A stretch of DNA of 64,000 nucleotides from Lethocerus indicus. Taxonomy: Eukaryota > Arthropoda > Insecta > Hemiptera > Belostomatidae. A model generated the notes under the pieces. That model was not told the DNA's origin. It made no database searches and saw only the letters and a list, made by a program, of their open reading frames with translations. Location of the stretch: assembly GCA_019843655.1 (NCBI GenBank), contig JACDQD010000102.1:753501-817500 (forward strand), written 5' to 3'. The position numbers were made by a program, and so were the translations under genes. Each line of letters starts with the position of its first letter. Within the stretch, counting starts at the first letter, position 1. This document shows, piece after piece, positions 25,139 through 36,592 of the stretch.

Positions 25139-28100
25139 CTAGTCTTGGTTCTGTGGACAATTCCTTCTTGTGTGTCCTGAAATTAATACATATATTAAAT
25201 TTGTAGTTTTATAAAAAACAAACAGCTGTTTCAAGTGTCACATTTATAGCATGATGTATTAAAGTACTCAATTGTTACAATGAGGCAGATGTTTTATTAC
25301 CTGGTTGAGAACATATTCCACATTTCCTGGTAGAACTGTTTCCCGAATTCCCTTGAAAAATGATAAAGAAATGTTTTCAGGTTATTGAAATTGCAAAAGA
25401 TATGAATGTTTGCCATCAAATGTATAAATGAAATAACTGCAATAGAGATGAATTAGGGACAGTAATGTTCTTCTTGGACTAATGCCTTTCCATCCTTCAG
25501 TGTTAAACTTTTAACACTAATACCCTTGTTGTGTAATTAACCCTCCAGAACAACATGTTCACCGATTATTTCTATCCTTTCACATCCTTGTCTAAAGAGG
25601 CTAAGGTGGCCTGGTGCTACTTCGTCTCTTACGCCAGGGACAAGTATTGTAGGAAAATTCTAAAACCCTACCAAACATAGGGATGTCATGAATTTATCAT
25701 TTTTATTTATTTTGTTAATTTCCTTTTCAGACTGAATTGCTTTGCATAAGGGTTGGTCAATGGTTTGGTTTAATATATGCCAGAATTCAGGTTATATTAA
25801 ATTCAGAAATCCTACATTTATGATAAATTTAAAAATAAATAATAAATAAAAATCTTCAACCTCTATAAGATAATATAATCTTAAAATTAATTAGATATCT
25901 GCTCACCTCTTCCTCTAAATGTTTGATTTTGATTATTGTTTCTCGTTGACTGGTTTGATGTAAAACTGGAGGACTCTGAATTCTGGGTAGATTCTTCATC
26001 GGCCCAAAGAAAGAAATCACATTTATCACCTTGCTGCTTACTACAGCAATAAAACTGTCTCCCTTTATTCCTGCCCTCTTTTTTCACAGTTAGTCTGAGC
26101 ATTTCAAAAGTTTAAAACATTAATATGATAAATTTATGTTATTGATGAATCAATTCACCAAACAAATAATGTACTTACTTTTTTGCAGTTATATTACAAA
26201 AACACTTGACATCTGGAAATTTAAATATCTTTCATTAGTATTACGGAACTAATCAAGTAATAGGTTCTGTTGAAAATGGAACAAAATAAATATAATAGCT
26301 ATCAATCTAATAGTTACCTGACATCTCATCGACCCAAACATAATAACTACATTTGTCATCTGAATCTTTTGCACAAACCATGAATTCTCTTCCCATATTT
26401 GGTCCTTCTCGTCTAGTCGTAAGTCTGATAAAAATTCATTTATAATTTCACATTTATTTATAATTTGAATGAAAGCAAATATTCTAGCATCATATATATT
26501 AAATACAAATGATAAATTGTATCTGTATATTGAATACAGATTTTTTTGTAGCTAACACAATCTAATACTAAAACTTTTGTACTACACACTATTTTATTGT
26601 TTTTTAATAATTTATGAACAAATATCCATAAGATAACTGTAATCTTTATTAATATTTATTGTTACCTATCAAATGTTATGACAATACAACTGTTCATTGA
26701 ACACACTAATTATGTAAGAAACAATAAAATCATTAGTTTAATGCAATCATGAATCATTAACTAAAACCTAAATTGTTAAATATATATTTATGCCACAGTT
26801 TTTCTCTTGTATAGTAATGTATTCTTTTCAATTGCTTTGAAAAAGAAAAACTACAACACTTTCTATACTGTAAGATTTTACCTTTTTGCAGGCTGTCCAC
26901 ACATACAAAGTGGATTTCCAGGGTTTTCATTGTCATCCCTTCCACGTTTCTGCCCTCTACCATTTCCATTATCACTGTTATCTAAATATAATAATAAGAA
27001 ATTTAAAGTATAAATTATTTAATTGCACCTATAATTATTTAAAATTACTAATTACCAGGTCTTGTGTTATGACTTCTTAAATTATTATTTCCATTCCTTG
27101 TGGTACCCTGAAATCTTTCATCATTTCTAACTGTTCTAATACCTAAAGGAAAAATTTACATTTTTAAAACTTCATTTATATTGGACAAATAAATAAATTC
27201 ATATTTAAATAATAATTTTAATATATGCTCTATATAAGAAAAGAAAACAACAATAATTTTAATATAAATGATTCCGATTAAATAACAGATAATAAGAGAA
27301 TAATTCATAGCATTGCAGCTGAACCTTGCAATTTTTTAAATCCATCATAATCCTTACGACCACAATTGAATTCTATTGTATCAAATTTTATATATTTCAT
27401 AAATTACATTATATCATTAGCATAGAAAAATATAATTTTCACACGACTTTCAAACAATATAAATGTGCTGTGCATAACCAGCTTAAAAAAATATGAACTC
27501 AAGCATAAATTTAATTTTCATTCATTTGATTTTAAGATGTTATCATTGGGTAATAGTGCCTATGTAATATCTTATTTATAATGAATAAATAATGAAACAT
27601 GAAATTTTATAATATTATACCTTGGGTAGTTGCTCCTCTATTGCTATTTTGCCTTTGGGTAGTTGCTCCTCTACTGCTATTTTGGCTTTGGCTAGCAGTA
27701 TTTTGAACTTGTTGAGAACTTGATATCAAATCTAAAAATAATAGTTTATTTATTAAGTAAGTGGATTAATTATTTATTTCACTATTAGAAATTATCAATA
27801 CTAACTTGTGGAAGAGACAGAAATATCAAGCATTTCAATAAATTCAGTATCACATCCATTTATGCACGCAGTCAATTCTGGAGGATAATAAGGGGCCATA
27901 GAACCAGCGGTGAATTTGAAATCAATCATTTTCACATTTGGGCCACACTGATGAAAAAATAAATTTATAAAATCAATAAAAACCCCTAACAAAAAATTAG
28001 CTAAATATCAATAAGATAAAACATTATATATTACCATATTTTTCACTCACTTTTGGACAAGAATGAGATGAAACTTTGGCATCCATAACTTTCTTTGGAA

Positions 28101-29377
28101 ACCATATTGAAAATTTACAATTGGGAAACCCCATGCAAGAAACATAAAACTTCTGTGAATCATTAGTTTTTCGAAGGACTGTGTCAATACCACAACTTTT
28201 ACATGGTAAAACTGGGTCAAACTTTTGCATAGTAACTAATAATGGATCATCATCCGGGTTAAGTGAAACTGCATTGCTTTGTATATATTTTCCAATTGCC
28301 ACATCTATTTTATTCACCTGAAATATTAAGAAAAGTTAAATTTTAGTTAAAACAAATATAATCTTAGGATTAAATTATTTTAAAGTTTACAAAATGGAAA
28401 TAAATAATGTCTATAAATCAAGTTAAATTCACCTGTTCCTTAGCTTTTTGAAATAATGTCTTATATTTCATAATCTGTTCTTGTAGAACATCAGCTGGAT
28501 TACGAGTTCCTTCACATATCCTATGCATACAATTTTAACTCACAAAAATTAACGATGGAAGACATAAATAAGATAACGAAAAATATTAAATACTAAGATA
28601 AAGAACCTTTTTAAATCTGCTTCAAGTTCTGCTCGAAGTCTTGGCTTGGACATTTCAAATCCCATATGGTTATACCCTTCTACCAATCCCATTCCAACTG
28701 CACTGGGGACAAAATGAATGTTATCTTCTAATCCTACATACATTCTAGTTTTAATTGTTTCAATATGTTCTGCATGGGTTGCATCTGTGCCTAGAAGAAC
28801 AAATAATTATCACTGACACAAACAGAATTTTATACTTGTAATAAAAAACCTAGTGTTCATTTAAACACAAAATTTACAGTCATCTTGCTTTGATGACATT
28901 TTTTATTTGAATCCAAAATGAAAAATTATGATATAACACACCATACAGACAAAGGTACTGCAACCAAATCATTGAAGTAAGTTCAAAAAGCGAATGATTA
29001 CGATAATTTAAATCACATACCAATACCATGTTTTTCCATTAATGCAATTAGGTCTGCTTCTGTAAGCAAATTAGGTGCCGAAGTTTGACCAGATGCAATA
29101 TCAAGAATTGTTGGTTCAAATGTTTGTCCTTGTGTATACAAATGGATTGCCTTTGAATTCCAGGTTTCATAAGGGTATACTTCCAAATAATTTTTTTCTA
29201 TGATCATTAGTCCAGAGGCCAAGAACTGGAAAAGTAAACCGTTGAAATAATTCGACTTCTAAATGGTTACTAAATTTTCTTTACATGCTAAATATTAACA
29301 TACAGCTATCATCACTCCTGCCACCATCAATCCCAATGATTGAAAAGGTATGTATCCAGCCATTAATTATGAATTAG

Positions 29378-29423
<46 letters not shown>

Positions 29424-32400
29424 TTATTTATTTATTTTTTATAATTCTTGTAATCTTCTGGGTTCACTCATTGATTTGGTCAGTTGTAGAGTGCATAGGT
29501 AGGATTCTATGCACTTAAGTAGAAAACTAATTTTTAATTTTGCAAATTTAACTTAGAAATTAATTTAAATTGAATCAAGAGTGCTCAAAACATTTCAATA
29601 TATGAAGTAGTTGGTTGCTTTTGCCGATCTCTCAGACTCTGTATATTATACATTTTTCAAGTACACTCAAAACCAGATTATAAACTCATTATTGTTAAAT
29701 ATAATTAAATACAATTGTTGAACTGTTTCTCACCTTCTCACCATTTATATCTGCTGTCACAGTTGTTTCATGTCCTTTAGCATCTTTTGATACACATGCC
29801 AAAAAATGTCTCACCACCAAATCATATACTTTCTTCTCATTTCCTGAAATTAATTCATATCATAATATACTTAAAGAATATTTCCCACTCTAGGAAACAT
29901 TGAATTAATTTAAGAATTTTTTCATTGCAGTATAAAAATAGTTTTGAAAAGTTGTCTTACAAGAATTTGAATATACTGAAACTTATTCAGATAAAAATTT
30001 CAAAATTAGGAGGAAGGTTGGGATAATATAAGTGGCTTTTATATTTAAATTCCCCTATTCATCACAGAACTATTAAATCTAAAATAAAATACAACCTTGT
30101 AAAGCATTGGTGTACTTAATTGGGTGAATTGGTGGATGAGATTGATCAGACTTTTTCCCTTGCCTTGGGTTTGGCCCTTCCGCCAGCACTCTTGCAGCAA
30201 ATGCTAAGTGTATCAGATTAAAATTACATTATAGATACAGACACATTAAAACTACATTGTGCAATATATTTTAATAGGTACCTATAATTTTTATTCATAA
30301 AATTAATTTACCTCCCCAATTCTGATCTTCAGTCTGCAACTGAACAAGAGATGAAAGATTTATTGTACCAGGAAATATATTTGTTTCAGTTCTTGGATAA
30401 CTGATAAAGCCTTGGGTGTAAAGTTTTTCTGCAATTTTTAAAGTTTCCTTTGCATTCAGCCTTAACTTACGTGATGCAATCTTTTCCATTTCCTATTCAC
30501 ATACATACATATAAATATTTAAAAGGAGTAGACTAACTAAGGAAACTAATAAAGGCGAAAATATTTGTAAGGTACCAATAAGTGAATTTCATCAGTCGTT
30601 CTCTTTAATGATAACTAATAACTATTTAAAAATACATGGCTAAACTCACTGTTGTATCCAAAGGAGTTGGACGCCATTTTGACTTTGGCTTTCCCTCAAC
30701 TTTTTCTACTTTTGCCAATGGATTTTCAAGACACCTGGAAAGTATGGCATTACATACTGCTTCATCAAATAATTTATCTCTCTGCCATCGAAACTCAACG
30801 GTCAAATCATCAATAGTATGTGAAACTATAAATAATGTGAAAATTAATATAGTGAAAAACTTATAGGAAAAGTACCAATATAATTTGAAGGAAATTTTTA
30901 AACAATATGTGTACAAACTGTTACTATCTAAATGTTAATTTTATTCTAAATCATACATGAACTATTATTTATATAAAATGTTTTTCATTAATAAATATAA
31001 AAATAATTATCCATTAATTAAATAATTGCTAAGGACATTAAACACTCACTAAAAATAAAATACCAGAGTTATATAATTTTTGCTTGTAAAATAAAATTAC
31101 ATAGCATTCAGACTTTGCCATATTGATATATTACTATTATTATTAGAATTAAGGAATTAATTCTGTATGAATTATTTGAATTCATTTTTATGAGAAATTT
31201 AATTCTAAACAACTGAAAAACATTCTCTCTGAATAGTTTCTCTTCTGTTCCAAGTCAAGAACTTCTGATGCAAGCAATTTCAATGCTGCGAAGTAACATT
31301 TACAATTTACCTCTGATTTTCCAAAATGGTTCAGATATGAACCGTTCTCTCTCCATATATCGCTCAACAACAAATCCAAGAGTTGGAAACTGACAACTTC
31401 CATAACTTAACAAATAATCGGCCAATACAGGAAATACTTTTTGTAGCCTTAGTGTCTGAAACCTTGTAAAAGATGCCCCTACAATAAAAGAACAGAAGCT
31501 TTTACTTATTGTTTACACGTACAACATTTTCAGAATTGGCCTTTGGGTACAAAGATCCAATTATTATACATTAATATTTTGAAAAAATTAGAGACAATAA
31601 AAGTTTGTAAATGAAAAAAGAGAAAATTAGATTATTCAATTTGATTTGAATATATTATAAAAAGAGACATGAAGCTAATACCAATTCTAAGATCTAATTC
31701 AGACCGCACATCTACTGCATCACTGATATTTTTATTTGGTAATTCTAAATTGTTGAGTGCATGTTTAACGGAAGGGCCAGTTATCTCGGAGAATTTGGCT
31801 CTAAAAAGAATAAAACATTATAAAAAACATAAAGTACATTAATAAGTCATAGTGATACAGTAGAAATGTAATTTTCAAATAACTTACCTAAAAACAGTAA
31901 TGCTTGGTTTTACTGCAGAACATACAGTTATAATTTCAAATCCGATGTTTTCTCCTTCTCTGTCACAATCAGTCCAGATGATTAGTTTGTTAGCTGAACG
32001 AACTTCCTTTTCAAGCGTCCTCTATTAAATTATATAACATATAATTTGGGATAATTTATGCAGCCTAATAATAATACTTCGTAGTCTTAAACGTACTGTT
32101 AAATACCTTTATATCTGTATAATTGTCAGGACAATAACTTTTGACAGGTGCATCAAATAAAGTTTCTGGACTGCAACCATTCCAATTTTTGTATGCCCCA
32201 ATAAATTCTTTGTTAAGTAAATGACCACTTACTGATGTCATTACCATTTGCCACTTTTGCCCGCGTACAATGCATTCAAATTCGTACACTTTATTGAATC
32301 TTGAGTAACCTTCCCTCTGAAATTAAATCTTATTTAGCATGAATTAACAAAATGAACCATTATTATTAGATAATATTTAAAATGTCAGAACTAAAGAAAT

Positions 32401-32929
32401 TAGCATAAATACATAGTCTTTAAGACTAGATGTGAGTATGACAGTTAATTTAACAAGGAAATTGGCTGTTCAACTATCATTTAATTAGGAATTTGCTTAC
32501 ACAAATCATATGCTCAATGAGTGATATATACACTCATTTAAGCACTAGTCACAACAGACATGATTTACATCTGTTTATCCTCGAGTTATGAGTGGTAAAT
32601 ATAAGAGTTATTAAATGAATATGTCATATCACTTTAAACAATAATGGCATTTTTAAAAAACTAAACTGAAACTGTGTAGTTTGACCTGTGTAGCTTGGCC
32701 TATTCCAAGTAACCATGATTAACATTATTAATGGCTCATTTATGAGGGAATTTACATTCCAGTTATTACTCACCCTATTCATATTCCCATTTGACAAGAA
32801 AAGGGCAATGTTTTTGGCAGCATCGTTTTTCTCAGCAACATTCAAAATTTTCATGACTGCACCGAAGACAATTGTTGTAGTATGATATAATTTATACACT
32901 CTTATTTTGCAGTAGCTTTTGAACAACAT
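25139..32929 (-). CDS. Top3alpha: DNA topoisomerase III alpha, complete, 22 exons
   Basis: Type IA topoisomerase; passes single strands and, with BLM and RMI1, dissolves double Holliday junctions; also acts in mitochondria. Exons: 32774-32929, 32107-32316, 31888-32021, 31682-31800, 31311-31478, 30650-30825, 30312-30492, 30096-30203, 29734-29843, 29021-29225, 28607-28790, 28433-28520, 28051-28317, 27806-27947, 27621-27731, 27056-27142, 26882-26981, 26318-26424, 26179-26212 (34 nt), 25907-26094, 25301-25351 and 25139-25176. All joins are in phase; 987 aa against 1001 in human. Order: Toprim domain with AEKNDAAK and [14 protein letters not shown]; the SYGSCQFPT core; catalytic Tyr (about 353) in [35 protein letters not shown]4-type zinc ribbon (CKSCG, CMGFPNC); variable linker; two GRF zinc fingers; C-terminal CCHC knuckle ([14 protein letters not shown]). 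Two in-frame starts, 32929 and 32854, are discussed as a finding. Confidence 0.96.
27625..27690 (-). repeat. 33-bp tandem duplication in the TOP3A linker exon
   Basis: Two adjacent 33-base units differing at two positions encode [11 protein letters not shown] and [11 protein letters not shown] in the disordered linker between the zinc ribbon and the first GRF finger. The frame is kept. Confidence 0.85.
29381..29440. repeat. (TA)n then (TTTA)n microsatellite
   Basis: About 19 TA units (29381-29418) merge into TTTA units, in the TOP3A intron between 29734-29843 and 29021-29225. Confidence 0.92.
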
Positions 32930-33276
32930 TACAAATGAAAGAGTACACTCGATTTAAATTTCAAGCGAATACTTGACAAAGTAACCATTTTAACGGCCAG
33001 TAAAGAAGCGCCATTCAACCAATGAGAGGTTTGGGAATAGCAGGTACAGCAAGTGTGTTAGTAAGGTTATGTTTACGAATGAACAAACATTAAACCTACA
33101 CTACCTGGCAATGAGTTCCTTTCCTAAATTAAAAGTACCTTAAACTCGTGCCAAAAATTGTATTTGTGATCTTTCAGAAAGTTTCTTCTTCACTCATCCC
33201 ATAGGTAACGTCAATATTAGATTTATCAAATCAGGATAACATTCTTATACGTGTCACACTTCCGTTGGTGATAAGA
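32930..33276. promoter_or_regulatory. Compact bidirectional promoter between TOP3A and OXLD1
   Basis: Only 347 bp separate the two divergent start codons, so both 5'UTRs and both core promoters must fit here unless the genes have distal first exons. A CCAAT motif lies at 33019-33023. An in-frame stop (TAA) about 20 bases upstream of the TOP3A ATG at 32929 shows that this is its first possible start in this exon. No TATA element is obvious. Confidence 0.65.
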
Positions 33277-33678
33277 ATGATATGGTTTCTAGGTACTCGA
33301 ATGCGACTAATGACATCACTTAACACGATTCTGTACATTTGCCACAAGTTTCCTTCCAAACTAGATAGACTATCGCTACGATGCTGCTGTGTGTTCAGTT
33401 CTATAAAATTAAAAACCCGGGCCTTTGGAACTTCATCTGGAGTTAATGGAAATTCGGAATCTGACGATGAAAAAATACAACTTCCAGAAGCCCCTACAAA
33501 CTGTTGCATGTCTGGTTGTGCCAACTGTGTTTGGATTCAGTACGCAGAAGAACTTTCAAAAATATTTAAAGACGGTGGGGAAAAATCACAGCAAATAATA
33601 ATGAAAAATGTTACAGACCCAAGTATGCAGGCCTTTCTTCTTGAAGAATTGAAGGATTTAGAGAAAGACAAGACATGA
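33277..33678 (+). CDS. OXLD1: OXLD1, oxidoreductase-like domain protein, single exon
   Basis: Small protein with the oxidoreductase-like domain, which is mitochondrial in known animals; its molecular reaction is not established. The product is 133 aa in one exon. The signature PTNCCMSGCANCVWIQYAEE (Cys-Cys-x3-Cys-x2-Cys then VW.xYA) sits at about residues 74-93. The first 50 residues are hydrophobic and basic with almost no acidic residues, as expected for a mitochondrial presequence. The C-terminus is a charged helix (FLLEELKDLEKDKT). The start at 33277 is the first ATG of the open frame; the methionines at residues 9 and 12 are possible alternatives. Divergent from TOP3A. Confidence 0.88.
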   Translation: MIWFLGTRMRLMTSLNTILYICHKFPSKLDRLSLRCCCVFSSIKLKTRAFGTSSGVNGNSESDDEKIQLPEAPTNCCMSGCANCVWIQYAEELSKIFKDGGEKSQQIIMKNVTDPSMQAFLLEELKDLEKDKT

Positions 33679-36592
33679 TTGTTCAATTTTAAAATATTAA
33701 TAGAATTCATAAGTAGATATGTGAAATGTAATTAAAAATTAATTCAAATTAAATGTTATTTAAGTCAAATGTTTGAACAAGAAGTAAATGCTGAGAGTAC
33801 ATTATAAGTAGAGTTTGTATGGTATTGTTTTAGGTTGTTATTCAAGTATATAAAATACATTGATATGTATGTAAACACATATTCATAAAGTATAAGAAAT
33901 ACTTCTAGATTGTGGCAGTTTGCAGTACAAGTAAAGGTCTAAGAAAATCCTGTCCACTGATGGAAATTGACAAGTTTATGTGAAGAATAGATTATGCTAT
34001 AATGTTTGCAATTTGATGTAGACTGGAAATCTAATGCTTCTGTATCATGCATTCTTACTTGCCAGGACTAAATCTATAGTATTTTCTCAGGCCACAGCTG
34101 TCTTACACTTGGGCAAAAATAACGTAACCTATCAGAAGTTAGAATAAGTTAGGGTTTATATTTTTTAATCAATAACCCAATACCTTTGTACCCTAGTACT
34201 CATGTACATGTTACATCATTCTTAGGTTATAAATAGAGGAGAGACACTTTAGAGTATCTATGTTACTGAGTACACCAATTACATATCTCTGGAGGAATTT
34301 AGTTCTTCATTGTAGTAATAACTGGCCCATTCTGTTCCCAGACTAAATTGCATAGTTAGAACAAAATGCATTGCCATTCTTTATGAACCACTGCTGGTTG
34401 AGAGCACATACAGCCTCTCTAGTCTCATAGCGCATAATGCTTAAGTACTATAAATCTCATCCGCATAATATATTAACTGGCAGCTAATGTAAATATAGTA
34501 GTTGAAAAATAATAATCAATTATATCAGATATCTATATTTAAGTCCCTGTGGTATATATTAAACATCTAGCTGTACCTTGTACAATACTTACAAACCACC
34601 ATCTTCTGTAAGATGATTTAGTAAAAAACCTTTCTTGACTATAAGTCATTTGAAGTGCCAATGGGCATTCCCTGTATTTTTGAGTGATAGAAATGTGTGC
34701 AATGGAAATCTTATGAAAGGTTTGGCGACTTCATCATACAAGCCATATCCATGCATCTCACACTAATATCTGCACATAATGGAAGGAACTATGACCTATA
34801 CAGGAACATACCTATTATACTACATAAGTTAAAAATAAACATATCAGATTGTAACTTATGATAACAGACTGCCAAAATGTATATTTTGTAACCTAATAAC
34901 TTAATTTCCTGCAATAATGTACATAATAACGACATTAATTTTTTTAAATCCTTAAAACAGGTCTCTTGTTTGGTCATAAAAATACAATAACAATAGACTA
35001 CATTACATTTCTACATGACGTATTTCATACTCAATCACGAAACAAATCAAGAATAATTTTACATTAAAATAACAATTTTTATTAATATCTTTTGTGAAAT
35101 TTACAGTGAAAAGCAGTTGTGAACATAATTTGAAAACACCAAGAACAAATAAACTAACCTTGTTCTAAACTACCAAGTCAAAGAAATTACAACATAACAA
35201 TACCTTATAACAGCACAGTCTGCAAAAGACAAGTTAAATAAATTACTTTCAGTCTTTCAGTATATTGAATATTGTCAAGAAATTAAAATTAAACTGTTTA
35301 ATGGCCACTTATTCCTTGACATACATATATAAATACACATCTTATAACACCACATTCAGTTCATTATGAGCCAAGAAAAGGCAATTATGCATTTAAGTTG
35401 CAATAAAATATTGAACTATGTACAGCTAAAATATTATTTTCATTCACTCAGCAGAATTCACATTTACAAAATAAATTCCTTTCTGTTTTCAAGATATTTC
35501 TGAGTGTTATAATAAAATAATTATTAATTCAATATATACACGAATCCAAACAATGTTGGTTTATAATGTTTAGAGATGCATAGGGAATTCACAATATGTA
35601 TGTAAAATATGATAACATTTTAAAGTGTTGACAAGTTGTCTTTTCAAAATTGCCACTATCAAAGCTTTTTACAAACAGCTATCACACTTACATTTTTTAA
35701 AAATTTAATTATAGAAGCATTTGTATCAAGTTAACAAATATCAAAAATATTTGAAGGTACAAAGAGATCAAAAAAAGAAATGAGGAATTCAAGTATGATC
35801 GTGTCTATTAGTCCCAAAGTTGCAAAACATGAATCAATCTCTATTTAAGTACTGTATTTAAGATGTACAATTGTGTAATAAATACACCAGCTCTGAATTT
35901 TTACATTTTATATCACTTATAAAAATTTAAATGCACCTTTAAGGCTATAGATATTACATATGCAAATTTTAATTATGTTAATTTTTACAAGCTATTTACA
36001 TTACGCAAATCAGTGATACCTTTCCTTTCTTCTTTTATCAAAATGCAAAGCAGAAAATGCTAAGAACTTTATTAAAATGATAATAAAGTTTCTGACTTGA
36101 TAATGAACATGTTTTTTAAACAAGTGAAAGGTAAATAATTTAACCTTAATAAAAAGGTTTCTAATAAAAAAATACATAAAACATTTAATTTTTAAGAAGT
36201 ATGAAGAGTTGATAATACAATTGTAAGATTTAAATAATTTTATGTGCACCACACTGACCTGTACAAATGTGTTCTGTCGATACAGACAAATCAGTAGTAA
36301 ATTAATATTGGTGGAAGGAAGACTAAAATTTGGCACAATTCTTTTTTAATTATTACATTAAAAAAATCATTTCAATGAACATTATATATGCACATACATA
36401 TTTATTGGAATTCGCAGCAATAGTTTATGACAAAAGTTTATATACACCACAGTAATCTACGTAAGATGTTATACAACTGAGAATAAGAAAAAAAATAAAA
36501 AGGAACAAATACTTTTTTCTTCAATGCCAAATTACACATAGTAAAGTCTTTTCACAAACAGGTGATCAATGGTATAACAAATCGACCATGGG
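33679..36592. other. Intergenic and 3'UTR DNA between OXLD1 and DCUN1D3
   Basis: About 2.9 kb holding the 3'UTRs of the two convergent genes. ORFs present (for example minus strand 36010-36336) are rich in Phe, Lys, Ile and Leu as expected from AT-rich noncoding DNA and match nothing I know. No RNA gene or mobile element was recognised. Confidence 0.55.

Noticed and set aside
33231..33524. Minus-strand ORF overlapping OXLD1
   Set aside because: Antisense shadow of the OXLD1 exon, whose plus-strand product has the diagnostic Cys motif.
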